A DNA stretch of 64,000 nt, taken from Strigamia acuminata (Eukaryota > Arthropoda > Chilopoda > Geophilomorpha > Linotaeniidae). The notes beneath the pieces were generated by a model. The model ran no database searches, was not told the origin of the DNA, and saw nothing but the letters and a program-made list of their open reading frames with translations. Made by a program: the position numbers and the translations under genes. Shown here one piece after another: positions 22,375 through 33,936 of the stretch (positions are counted from its first letter, which is position 1; each line of letters opens with the position of its first letter). The stretch lies in assembly GCA_949358305.1 (NCBI GenBank), contig OX442318.1, positions 12,878,517-12,942,516 on the forward strand. The letters run 5' to 3'.

Positions 22375-23560
22375 GGAACCCAAGTTATTTTATGAGTGTA
22401 TTTAATACAAATAAAAACAAATAAAGCATTCGTACCGTTATAAAATAGTTCTAAATTATCTACAGTAACTTGACATTCAACACAGTCCTCGTATTTTGTG
22501 ATCCTTTTTTGCCACTAGGATTACTCACAATACGTCATTTGAGTATTCAATCAGGTCCAGTGAAATGGGTACGGTGACTAATCATCGCGCAACAACTCAT
22601 CGTGTACAGCTAATCGCGCGGACACGTAACCGCTATTGATTTTTGTGGAAGTAAGACAGGTAAGTCCAGAATTATTTAAGCTTTGGCTGAAAATTGCTCC
22701 ACTTGAGCTGCCATGTTTATTCATGGTTTGTGAACTGAAGAGTGAATACAGAACAAATCATCTGTGTAATACATCAAACCAGTGATCAGGTGATTTATGA
22801 CAACACAAATGCTAAACTAAGAATAAATCACACTAAAGAGAAACAATACGGAAATGCATTTGGCATAGCATGCACAACCTTGCAAATGCTAGAAAATATA
22901 CATAAACTCAATGCATACAAATGAACAAATGCATTTTACAACAATGACACTAAAATGCACAAACTGTATACCTACGTAATATACAATAACGCAACTAAGG
23001 GCAGGTAATACCATTACATTGAACAATCAATGACACGCTGTACTGAAACGCAATAAATCGAAAACTTGCGCCAAATAACATTGCGCAATTAATACGCTAA
23101 GTAAATAGAACATAGTCAGGCATGCAACTTATTTGCCTACAAAAGAAACTTGTTTCCAACAACCGCTCGGACAGGTAATCGCGCGGGCAACTCATCGCTC
23201 ATCGGGCAACAATTGGGTGATCGTCAAGTAATCGCGCTATTCATTGCATTTCAAAATTCTACATAATTTTTAATTTTTAGGATGTTTTAGGTGTTTGGCA
23301 ACTTATTACGAGAAGAAAAAATGAATTCCAACTGTGGAATTAATTCAAAGCAGTGCTTGACTGACCCGGCGAGCTACCGGCAATTTCCCGGTGGCCTGTG
23401 GTCCTGACACACGATGGCGATGCCCACTGAAGATAAAACAAACCAATTTGTCAATTAAATAAATGATCAAACATAAGCAAAAACGTCAAAATAGATGTAA
23501 CCAGAAGCTGCCATTCAAGCGAATTAAAAGTCAACCTTGTGCAGTCGATGATGACAGTAA
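22375..23560. repeat. Dispersed repeat, copy 2, interrupted
   Basis: 22,375-22,530 and 23,405-23,560 together reproduce the order of blocks seen intact at 9,430-9,790. The intervening 22,535-23,400 stretch is therefore inserted. The insert has repeated words near its ends (TAATCGCGCG, AACTCATCG, GGCAAC) and finishes near the GTGCTTGACTGACCCGGCG motif related to the MITE at 4,128. It encodes nothing recognisable. Confidence 0.5.
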
Positions 23561-24560
23561 CTGCCATACACGCAAGACACATCGAATTCACCTCAGTCCT
23601 AGTTGGCAAAAAACACTGTTCACTCGCAACAAAATCGACGAGGTAGGTTATTCATCAATCAAAATTAAACGGCCTTTCACGTGTATTGATAAACGAATGC
23701 TTTTAATTTGTAACGTAACTGATAACGTCCATTCCATCGTCTATGATTTTATCATCAGCATGCATCTGTGCATTTTAAATGATCGCGGTGAGCCTCATCA
23801 ATTTGTTGAGATCGTCAAAAACCGTTACCTAAAATTTTGCAATGTGTATTACTTAATTGGTAATTACCTGCTGTTTCTTGCATCGTTTTCCCACTGTTTG
23901 CTGAGTTTGAGTCTATATTTTGACGTCAGGGTCCCAGAATTCAGTCCTGGAACACGTTAGCGATGCCCACTGAAGATAAAACAAACCCATTTGTCAATTA
24001 AATAAATTATCAAACACAAGCAAAAACCTCAAAATAGATGTAACCAGAAGCTGCCATTCAAGCGAATTAAAATCAACATTGTGCAACTGCCATGACACAT
24101 CGTATTCACCTCACAGTCCCGGTTGGGAAAAAACACTAGCTGCATTCAAAAATTAAAATAACAATTTTAGTTTAAGTGTATTTTAAGTTTTAACATAGGT
24201 TTAAACAGGAAATGATGTCATTTTTGGTTTAAAATTGAAGTAAAACACAAAATATTTTAGTTTTTGAATGCAGCTACTGATCGCTGGCAACAAAATCGAC
24301 GAGACAGGTTATTTATCAATCAAAATTAAACGTTTCTTCACTTACATTGATAAACTAATGCTTTTAACTTGTTGTAACTAATAACGTCCATCGTCTATGA
24401 TTTTATCAACAGCGTGCATCTGTGCATTTTAAATGATCGCGGTCAGCCTCATCGATTTGTTCAGATCATCAAAAACCGATACGTAAAATTTTGCAATGTG
24501 CATGAATAAATCTGTAATTACCTGGTGTTTCTCGCATCGTTTTCCCACTGTTTGCTGGGT
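23405..24560. repeat. Tandem duplication with a ~555-bp period
   Basis: The block starting GCGATGCCCACTGAAGATAA occurs at about 23,412 and again at 23,960. Both copies continue through the AGCTGCCATTCAAGCG, TGATAAAC, TGTGCATTTTAAATGATCGC and TTTTCCCACTGTTTGCTG blocks. The open frame at 23,463-23,960 and the shorter 24,525-24,761 frame fall within it and are not convincing genes; the second copy breaks the frame. Confidence 0.8.
24139..24274. mobile_element. 136-bp MITE with GCTGCATTCAAAAA ends
   Basis: Inverted ends GCTGCATTCAAAAA and TTTTTGAATGCAGC are flanked by TA on both sides. The first copy of the surrounding tandem duplication (about 23,610) lacks it, which gives an empty site. TA duplication suggests Tc1/mariner mobilisation. 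Confidence 0.75.
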
Positions 24561-24979
24561 TTGAGTCTATACTTTTACGTCGTTTCAGTTAAGGATTCGC
24601 CATTTTCAAATGCGCAGTCACGAAACGGAAACGATAGAATGAGTCATCGATATACATTAGTGACCTCTGACGACAACAAACGATACTCGAGTCGTCTAGT
24701 GATATGCCACAAAAAAAATAAATTTTTTACTTTTTTAATTCGAAAAGTGGGCATTTTTTAAAATATTCGAAACAAATTGAATTAAATTGTTTTAATTTTA
24801 TATTCGAAACAAATTGAATTAAATTGTTTTAATTTTTTTTTTCACAAAATATATTATTTGTTTATTTTTTATACGAAAAGTGTAACATTTTAATTTTTCT
24901 ACAGAAAAAACTCAATTCTCAATTCTTTGAAAAGGATTAAAATTTGTCAAGATAAAAACTAAAAATTGCAACGGTAGAT

Positions 24980-25362
24980 GTCGACACGCACCATTCTCGC
25001 TTCGAGAAAGCGGAGAAGAAACCATTTCCCTCATTGGTCGGAACGTAAACTCTTCCTCATTGGCTCTTGCGTCTGTCGCCCGTAAAAACCGCTGCTTGTT
25101 GACCCCGATGTAGACCACGGTATTAATAAACGATATTAAGAATTAACGCCCACTTTGCAGTCATTCTAATGGCTAAATCACATGATTTACTCCATGTCCT
25201 TCCGCACAGGTGCACCCAAAGTACTTAATTACACGCGATTAAGCGCTAATTGCATCTCTTTTATATATATTAATTTAATTTATTTTATTCCAACAGTGCC
25301 ACATCGAAATGTAACACGATCGAGTTAAATCGCTGCTGAAAAGTCGAGTTGTAAGTGGCAAA
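24980..25362 (+). promoter_or_regulatory. WASHC2: WASHC2 upstream region and 5' UTR
   Basis: The 380 bp before the WASHC2 start codon are preserved almost base for base in the pseudogene copy at 8,045-8,420. That marks the extent of the duplicated upstream region. The stretch includes two CCAATCA/CATTGG-type boxes (CTCATTGGTCGG and CTCATTGGCTCTTG, about 25,031 and 25,059) that could bind NF-Y. An acceptor-like TTCCAACAG near 25,290 suggests the 5' UTR may be spliced. These are predictions from motif appearance. Confidence 0.45.
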
Positions 25363-28300
25363 ATGAACGAAACGGGCGTCAAGGAGCCACGTATGTGGGA
25401 AACCGCCTGGACACCGGACGAAATACGCAAAAACAGCGCGAATTGGACGCTGGCAGGCGACGCCGGAGTAAACTAATCAATTAATATTTGTTTAGATTCG
25501 TGATTGACGTTTTTTAAACTTTGTTTTTCAAGTTGTTGAATGGCATGCAGTCGTTGGCGCAGACGTTGTTGATGAAAACGCAAGAAATCCAGAAAGAAGT
25601 GGATTCCTTGGGCCAAGAAACGAGGGTTAAATATGAAATTATTTGTTTATTAATTATTATTTGTTGTTGGAAAGTTTGATTTTGATTTTGTTGTTGTTTT
25701 TTTCTTGTTTTAGGCAACTAGTTCGAGGATGCACAACGCCATCACTGATTTTCTCATGTTATCGAATGTGCAGTTTGTCGAAAACGTATTAACATGAATT
25801 GAATTCATTATATTGGATTGTATTACAGCCAATTCTGTTTTTACATGATTTTGATTTAATGCGGTATAGAAAAATAGATTTAATTCCGTTTTGCAGTTAA
25901 AAGTATATTATAAAAGCGCTTTTTTAAAATTTGATTTAAGTTTTAAGCAAAAATATTTCAATTAATTGTAATTTTCTACTCCCTCTGTCCCAAATTATGG
26001 TATACATTTCTACTATTATTTTTGTCCCAAATTATGGTATACATTTGAAGTTTTATTTGATTTTTATCATTATAAAAATGCAAAATTAATATAATTAAGT
26101 TAAATTATAAATAAATTAAGTAAACAATAAATAATATGAAGTAAATAATAACAATAAATAATATGAAGTAAATAATAACAATAAAAAATAAAGAGTAAAC
26201 AATAACAATAAATAATGCTCCATAACAATAACTTGTAATGATTGCTCTGAATTTGTGAATTTTGTAATTGTTGCTACTGTTTGCTATCATCCCTGATTCC
26301 ATACAACATTGCAATGTCAAAAATACATTATGTTTATCTTTTGGCAGGAATATGTCCTTCATTGTATTGTTTTTTAACTTCTCGCCAAATAGTTAGTCGA
26401 GTAATTTCAATTTGCCTGCAAATTTCATTAATGATGCTTTATTCCCAACAATGCTGTTTCAGCAATGGCTGTTGTATAAAATTTTGCAGATTATCAGTTA
26501 ATTTCTTCTATTTTGTCATTTTTCTTTGAAACAGCCATTTTTCAAATTCATTTTCACTTTACTTTAAGCACAACAGGTGTCACTTAATTTTGAGTGCATT
26601 GTGAGAAGATGCAACTCAAGAATAACGGAATGATAAAACTAATTACCGATAATGCAATCCATTGGTTAGCAAACACACATAATTTTGAAGGATATTCAGT
26701 TAAAATATCTTAGAAATATACAAAACCAACAATAATCGAGAATTTTTTAGAGAAATGTATACCATAATTTGGGACAGAGGGAGTACAAAATATTTAGAGA
26801 ATTCCCCTTGTTTGTTGTCTAGGAAATATTATGGGAATTTTCTTCGTTTTTCTTTTTTACGAGGTTATTTCTGGAACCTAGCTACTGTGTAAAAACAGAA
26901 AGTGTTGTATGTTATATAATATTATCATGTACCCGCCCCGCTTAAGCCGCATGCTGGTACAACTTGAATTTGACTACACTGCCAGTAAACCCCGTTTTAC
27001 CGACATGTCGTTACAAATAAATATAAAATTTTTTTCTATGAGAATTGAACCAAAACAAGGCTTAAAAAATTAAAATTTTACTGAGAAAAATAAAATTTCA
27101 ATCAAAAAAATGGAAATTTTAGTAGAAAAATGTGAAATTTCAGTAGAAAAATGTGAAATTTCAATGAAAAAAGTGAAATTTTAATGAAAAAAATTGAAAT
27201 TTTAATGAAAAAATTGAAATTTTAATCAAAATATAGTAAACAATTGTAATAAGAGCCGCCCTCAATTAAGAGCCCAGAATGCCTGTTTTGAAAAAGAGCC
27301 GCTTATACCGTTATGTTTCACTTTTTATCGGCACACTGGTCTTTTTGACTGAAACTACTAAAAGTTGATAACCCCATGTATACAGCTGCGTGCGGCTTAA
27401 AGCCGGGTAATATGCTATATTAAACTGTAGTATTGAATTGTTGATTGTAATTTTTGTTGATTTTCAGCGTGTTTATGACGAGGAAATTCAAGAGGAGAAT
27501 TTAAATAATGATAATAAGACAGCGGTTCAGGTTAGAAACGAAGAAAATTGTTTGAATTTGTGGTAATTTTTAATTTAAAATGATTTTGTTTTGGTTTTAG
27601 AAGAAGAGCAAGGAGGAGAGGGAGGCTGAGCTTCTGCCGAAGGTTAGGGAAGCGGTGAAATTCGGATTGAATGTGGTGGAAAATGCGTTTGAGAAGCACG
27701 AAGTGATTGATTCGGATAGCGAAGAGGAGGAGGATAATTCGTTTCATGCTTTACCTGTTTTGAAACCGAAGGTTCGTTGATGGGTGGAATTTATTTTAGA
27801 GATTTGTTTGGATTTGAGGGTTTTTTTTTTTGGTTTTTTTAAGGATTTTTATTCGCATCGGCCGTTGCCTTATGTGATTGGTTCGGAGAAGTTTATGCGG
27901 GATGATTATGCGGGGTTGGAAGAGGTTCCGAGCGATGAAGGTGGATTTGTTTTGATTTAGTTTGATTTGATTGTTTTTTAAGTGTTTGTTTGGTTGTTTT
28001 GTAGATGAAGAAAGCGAGAAAGAAGAAGTTGATGAGCTTCAGGAGGACGAAAGCAAGGATTTGTCTGGGGAGTCAACGGAAGTATGAATATGAATGAATT
28101 TTTTATTTACTTATTTTTAATTTTAGAGGATTTTTGGGTTTTTATAAACTTTTTAAGAATTTTTGTGGATTTTTTAAGAATTTCTGTGGTTTTTTTAGGA
28201 CTTTTTGTGGATTTTTAAATAATTTCTGTGGATTTTTAAAGAATTTTTGTGGATTTTTAAATAATTTCTGTGGATTTTTAAATAATTTCTGTGGATTTTT

Positions 28301-31300
28301 AAATAATTTCTGTGGATTTTTAAAGAATTTCTGTGGATTTTTAAAGAATTTCTGTGGATTTTTAAAGAATTTCTGTGGATTTTTAAATAATTTCTGTGGA
28401 TTTTTAAATAATTTCTGTGGATTTTTAAAGAATTTGTGTGAATTTTTAAAGAATTTGTGTGAATTTTTAAAGGAATTTGTGAATTTTTTAAGGAATTTGT
28501 GAATTTTTTAAGGAATTTGTGAATTTTTTAAGAATTTCTATGAATTTTTAATTTATTTTTAATATTTAATTTATTTTTAATTTTTATTTATCTATTGCTT
28601 ACATCAATTTGATTAAATTTGTTAAAAATGGATAAAATTTGATGGATTTTGTTGGATTTTGATGAAATTTGATGAAATTTAATGAATTTTTGATGAAATT
28701 TGATGAAATTTAATGAATTTTTGATGAAATTTAATGAATTTTTGATGAAATTTAATGAATTTTTGATGAAATTTAATAAATTTTTGATGAAATTTAATGA
28801 ATTTTTGATGAAATTTAATGAATTTTTGATGAAATTTAATGAATTTTTAATGAAATTTAATGAATTTTTGATGAAATTTAATGAATTTTTGATAAAATTT
28901 AATGAAATTTGATGAAATTTAATTAAACTTGATGAAATTTAATTGCAATTTTATAGTTTCTAAGAGTTTTTAAAGAATTTTATGAAATTTAAACAAGTGC
29001 AATATGATTTTTATTTTTTCAGGATTCCGATTTCGATGCAACGGACGCCGAATCAAGAACCAAGGAAGACAAACCGCGAGTGATTTCAGGAGTAATTTCC
29101 ATCTAACTCAAATTAAATGAACGAAAACCAAATAAATTATACAATTTTCCAGCAATTAAACGAACGGAAGAATGACGAGAGCGACGAAGATGGCGAACTG
29201 TTCCCAGCCGAAGCGTCGGAAGACGGATTCAGCTCGGAAGACGACGCGAACAGCAACACTGGTGACCCTCAGGTGAACATCAACGGAACCCATTTATTTT
29301 TAGCCTCGTTTTGTGTCGGATAAATTTTTTGGCAGAAATTCAAAATTTGTTCTCGAAATAGTCTTAAAACGCACTTGTGGGCGAACGAAAGTTTTAATCT
29401 ATTTGATCTTTTTTGCTTTTTGATTTTGAGGTTGCAACCGCGCCTGCTAATTTCGCTGCCGAACTTGCCGCGAAATTGGGTGTTTCGCAGCAAGCGCCTT
29501 TACACAAGGAGAAAAGTGAAAAGAAGGAAGAAAAGGAACAGAAAATTGACGGTTTGTGTTTATTTTGTGGATTTGTGTTGATTTTTGTTTACTTCTGTTG
29601 CTTTTTGTTTACTTTTGTTGGTTTTTGTTGGTTCTTGTTAATATTTTGTAGATTTTTGTTGATTTTTGTTGGTTTTTATTAAAATTTTGAAATTTTTGTT
29701 GGTTTTTGTTAATATTTTGTAGATTTTTGTTGGTTTGAGTTATTTTTTGTTGTTTTTTGATGTTTTGATGAAAATTTTGTACATTTTTGGTTGGTTTTAG
29801 TTGGTTTTAGTTGTTTTTTGTTGATTTTTATTAAAATTTTGTAACTATTTGTTAATTTTTTGTTGATTTTTTGTTAATTTTGTTGATTTTTTGTTAATTT
29901 TGTTGATTTTTTGTTAATTTTGTTGATTTTTTGTTAATTTTGTTGATTTTTTGTTAATTTTGTTGATTTTTTGTTAATTTTGTTGATTTTTTCTATTATT
30001 TTTCTTTAGATTCCAAACACACTAAACGAAGGGAATCGAAATCCAAAGACAAGGAAGACACACATCCACCCGAAATTCCCGAACAAATATCAGACGACGA
30101 GGAAGATTCGTTCTTTACTCGCAAAGATACGTTATTCGGTTCCGGTGGCGGCTTATTTGACGATTTGAGCCAAGATGACGTGAGTTTTCACGGTTTCACT
30201 CGATTTTTCATCCAATATTCATATTTTTTTAAACGTTTTTCTAGGAAAACGATTTATTTTCCGAAGTGAAATCAAAGCCACTCGCCAAAAAGGAAGTCAC
30301 GACACGAAAAGAATCGAAATTGGAGATCGAAATCCGTGCGAAGAAAAAATCCGCATCGATTTTCGACGACGTGGAGGACGATTTGTTTTCGTCGGTCAAG
30401 ATGGCGGACGAGGCGAAAATTAAGAAATCCACTTCGGTAGCAAAGAGGTCGTCGATCGACGAGTCCGATTCGGTGGAAAGGAAAAACCAACGAGCGGCGT
30501 CGCTGTTTTGCGACGCGGACGACGAAGATGACGATCTGTTTTCGAGTTCGACGAGGAAAAAGACCAAGTCGATACACGTCGAGAAGGACGACGATTTGTT
30601 TACGCCGAAGGAACATTCCGCCTCGTCGTCCGAAGGGACGCCAAAGAAAAAAGTAAATATTATTTTTTAAATTGGATATTTTGTTTGGAGTTTGATTTGG
30701 TTTGGTTTTTGTTTAGTTGCCGGCTGGTGCGGTGTCCATTTTTGGATCGGCGACAAATCCTATGCAGGAATTATTGAAAGCTCATCGGCATTTCAGTGAA
30801 AGTGAGAAAGAGGCGAGTACGAAATTCAGTGCAATGCAAATTTAGTTTCAAACAAATTGTATTTCCCTTTTGGACAAAAATGCATTTTTTGGTTCAAGAA
30901 AATTCATTGTTTTGATTTATATGCAATTTTTTTTAAGCTAGAATGCCTTTTATTATCCTAAAATGCCTTTTTTTTTATAGATTTAGATTTTATTTTGCTA
31001 TAATACATTTTTTTAGACATGAAATGCATTTTTTAAGACATGAACCATATTGTTACGAATTATTTTTAGACACCAAATTGATTATTTCAGACATGAATTG
31101 CATTTTATTTGTTACATAAAATGTTGCATAAAATAGATTCAAAATACATCAAAAACAATTTTTTAGACATCAAATACACTTTACAGGCTAAAAATACACT
31201 TTATAGACACAAAATACAATTTTTGCACATAAAAAACACTTTATACACATAAAATACAACACTTTATACACGTAAAATACACTTTATACACGTAAAATAC

Positions 31301-33781
31301 ACTTTATACACGTAAAATACACTTTATACACGTAAAATACACTTTATACACGTAAAATACACTTTATACACGTCAAATACACTTTATACACGTAAAATAC
31401 ACTGTATACACATAAAATACACTTTATACACATAGAATACACTTTTTTTTTAAACATAAGAGCATATTTTTTGGTAGAAAAAGTAAAATAAAATTATTTT
31501 GTTCTACATAGACTGTAGGATAGACCGTAAAGAAATATTCTTGACGCATAATTAAAAGTAAATAAAACGATCTAAAAAAAAATCATTTTTCTATTTCTAT
31601 TCCAGGAAACCGACTCAGAATGGTCAACACCAGAAAAAACCATCAAACCAACCGCCAAAGAAGAACCAACACCCAAAAAGACAGAAAACCCCGACACAAC
31701 CACCGACGTCTTAGCCGGCGGAGACACACCAAACCTCAACCCCGAAAAGCCGCCAAAAGAAACCCCGAGCCCGACGCGACCCGCGCGAGCCATTTCCCTC
31801 TTCGACGACGACAACGACGACGACGTGGACGACTTGTTCAGCAACGTGAAAACCAAACCGGAAGTGGCCAAAGAGAAAACCAAAGAACCGAAAGCGCCGG
31901 CAATTCAGGATCTGTCGTCCGATTCGTCGAAAACGAGTTCGCTTTTCGACGCGGAGGAGGACGCCGGGGACGACATCTTCCAGAAGAAACTCGAAGCGAG
32001 TCCCAAGCTGCGCACAACCAGCTTGTTCGACGACGAAGACATTTTGTTCGGGGGACCCAGCGAGGACGCGCCGTCCGTCGATTTGTTCAAAAATCCAGAG
32101 AATGTCGAGGAAACGGCGGAAACGCCAAAAGACGGCGGGGGAGACGCGGAGGAACGGAGGAAATCGCTTTTCGACTTGACGGAAGACGAGGAAGATCTGT
32201 TTTCCACTTCGAACACCCCAAAAGTGAAATTTTATCAATATAAAATTTAATTTTTTTTTTATATAAATTAATTTAATGTAATTTTATTTTTAGTCTGCTA
32301 AGTCTGCTAGTGTTCCAATTCCGGCCGTTAGGAAGTCTTCGGCGTTGAAAGAGGAAGCGATTTCGTCGAAAGAGGAAGCGATTTCGTCGAAAGAGGAAGC
32401 GATTTTGGCGAAAGGCGACGCGGTTTCGGCGAAAGTCGAGGGGAGTCCGACGAGGAAGAAGCCGGTGGGCGGGATTTCGTTGTTCGGCGGCATCGACCCT
32501 TTCGCGGGGAAGGCGAAGAAGGAAGGGGCGACGGAGGTTGGTTTGTCGTGCGAGAAGAAGTCGGAGAGTGAAGATAATGTTTTGGCGCAGAAGAAGGTTG
32601 CCGAACCGATTTTGCCCGGGATTTCGTTAAAAGCCGTAACGCCGTCCGTGGAGGTTGGAGTTAGTTTCGAAGAACCGGTTGGACCGAATACGTTGAAATC
32701 TACTTGCAAGGTGTGGTGTGTCTGTGTGTGTGTGTGTGTATTTTGTATAGAAAAATGAATGTTAATTTTTGCCTAAAATGGCGAGAATTTAACCTAATAG
32801 GGAATTTTTCTATCTGACGTTTGAAGATTTATGTCTAAAAAGGTTGAATTTTGACCTCAAAATACAATTTTGTGCATAAAAGTTAATTTTTGCTCGTAGA
32901 AATGCATTTTTTGGGCTCAGATGCATTATTATGAGCTAATATGAATTTTTACAGGCTAAAACATTTTTCCAGGTTAAAATGCTTTTTTACACGTGAAGAA
33001 TCAATTTTGCATCCAAATACAGATTAATTTTTCACGCAGAACCGAGCAACAGTGCAAAAACGGCGTCCACCGACAAGAAAAGGGAGAAAAACACAAGCGC
33101 CAAGCAGAATTGAAGTCGATGTAGCGGAAAAACCGTCAGACGACATTGCCAATACGTTATCACCGTCTACGGAAGAGGAAGACGTGTTCCCGGCGGACGA
33201 ATTGGCGCAACCGAATTCATCTCCGGATTTCAATCGGCCGAACGGGCAACCGAAACACGAAGAGGAAGAGAAGAAGAAAGTCGATTTGTTTGCCAATTTG
33301 GACACAAAACTTGGTATAAATAAATAAACAAATAAACAAAACAAATAAAATACAAATTTAATTTCTTTGATTTGCAGACGAGGATGATATTTTTGCACTT
33401 CCTAAGAAAACCAAACCGGTGTTGTCGCCCGACGACGACGACGATTTATTCTCAAGTGCCTCGAAACCTGTTGAAAAAAGCGTCGAAAAAGCGGTTAAAA
33501 AGGATTTATTTGGCGGAATGAAGAAGAAAACTGTCGCGTCCTTGTTCGACGACGATAGCGAAGGTTTTTCTTATTTTTTTACAATGATTTTTATTGTTTT
33601 TATTGTTTTTATTATGATTATTCTTATTTCAGATGACATATTTGCGAGCAAGACAAGCACAGCAGCTAAACCGGTCGCGAAACCGGCCGCATCTAAAAAG
33701 AGCAAAGGTTTGTTCGATGATGACGACGATGACGTCAGTATTTTCGACGATCCTTTGATGGTGAAACGTGGGAATTTATAA
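25363..33781 (+). CDS. WASHC2: WASH complex subunit 2 (FAM21)
   Basis: WASHC2/FAM21 anchors the WASH actin-nucleating complex to retromer on endosomes. Exons: 25,363-25,467; 25,533-25,625; 25,714-25,785; 27,468-27,530; 27,601-27,771; 27,844-27,940; 28,005-28,081; 29,023-29,091; 29,153-29,272; 29,431-29,551; 30,010-30,179; 30,245-30,652; 30,717-30,812; 31,606-32,223; 32,294-32,710; 33,040-33,313; 33,378-33,563; 33,633-33,781. They total 3,306 nt, 1,101 residues. The conserved head (residues 1-226) shows the FAM21 pattern: WETAWTPDEIRKNSANW, FLMLSNVQFVEN, RVYDEEI, RPLPYVIGSEKFM. The acidic tail carries many LFa-type motifs (DDLFS, SLFDDD, DIFQKK) that bind retromer VPS35 in the family, a basic block near residue 905 (QKRRPPTRKGRK) as in other FAM21 tails, and ends with the typical IFDDP. 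Human FAM21 is about 1,340 residues. Exon 13 uses a probable GC donor (AG|GCGAGT); all other introns are GT-AG. Several introns hold minisatellites or a MITE. Confidence 0.95.
25979..26783. mobile_element. Mariner-type element with CTCCCTCTGTCCC ends in WASHC2 intron 3
   Basis: Perfect inverted ends CTCCCTCTGTCCCAAATTA (and its reverse complement), flanked by TA. A second copy of the TCCCAAATTATGGTATACAT end motif sits just inside the left end. Minus-strand sequence around 26,290-26,530 encodes fragments resembling a helix-turn-helix of a mariner-type transposase (ITRLTIWREVKKQY), interrupted by stops. The CTCCCTC terminus is best known from plant Stowaway/mariner elements. The element is 805 bp and inactive. 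Confidence 0.75.
26890..27460. other. Rest of WASHC2 intron 3
   Basis: AT-rich. About 27,090-27,235 is a run of imperfect GAAATTTTAATGAAAAAA repeats (roughly 18 bp). Nothing else is recognised. Confidence 0.6.
28140..28540. repeat. 21-bp minisatellite in WASHC2 intron 7 (TTTTTAAATAATTTCTGTGGA type)
   Basis: About 19 copies with a 21-bp period. Because 21 is a multiple of 3 the array stays open in one frame and mimics a 122-residue protein, but it lies between a good donor (28,081/28,082) and a good acceptor (29,022). Confidence 0.95.
28640..28945. repeat. Second 21-bp minisatellite in WASHC2 intron 7 (TTTTTGATGAAATTTAATGAA type)
   Basis: About 11-14 copies with a 21-bp period and a motif unrelated to the neighbouring array. 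It also mimics an open frame (28,700-28,912) but is intronic. Confidence 0.95.
29560..30005. repeat. T-rich repeats with a 20-bp core array in WASHC2 intron 10
   Basis: Irregular TTTTTGTTGG-type repeats lead into about six perfect copies of a 20-bp unit (TTTTTTGTTAATTTTGTTGA, about 29,860-29,990). The array ends immediately before the exon-11 acceptor and could serve as an extended polypyrimidine tract. Confidence 0.9.
31080..31450. repeat. 20-bp minisatellite in WASHC2 intron 13 (ACACTTTATACACGTAAAAT type)
   Basis: Around ten near-perfect 20-bp copies between about 31,250 and 31,445, preceded by looser versions from about 31,080. Confidence 0.95.
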
Positions 33782-33930
33782 CGTTGAAATTATATGCAAA
33801 ATGGCGTATTACATTAATACTTTTTGAATGGAGGAAAAAATGATATAAATGTACATTGATCGATGAGTTTATGACGAATTATAAGTTGTAATTTAATGTA
33901 TAAAAATATGAAATAATGTTTTCTGTACAA

Positions 33931-33936
33931 ATAAAG
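33931..33936 (+). terminator. WASHC2: Poly(A) signal of WASHC2
   Basis: An AATAAA (in ACAAATAAAGGGG) lies 150 nt after the stop codon. The sequence around it is preserved in the inverted fragment at about 7,880-7,900. Confidence 0.6.

Noticed and set aside
23463-23960. A 165-residue plus-strand open frame
   Set aside because: It lies within a non-coding tandem duplication whose second copy breaks the frame; no domain is recognised.
28134-28912. Two repeat-rich open frames (GFLKNFCGFLNNF-like and MKFNEFL-like)
   Set aside because: They are 21-bp minisatellites, which stay open because the period is a multiple of three, and they lie inside a WASHC2 intron bounded by good splice sites.
30241-32709. 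Minus-strand and alternative-frame open frames opposite WASHC2 exons
   Set aside because: They mirror the acidic low-complexity coding exons (GAC/GAA/TCG-rich codons give long antisense frames); the sense frames join with consistent phases and match FAM21.
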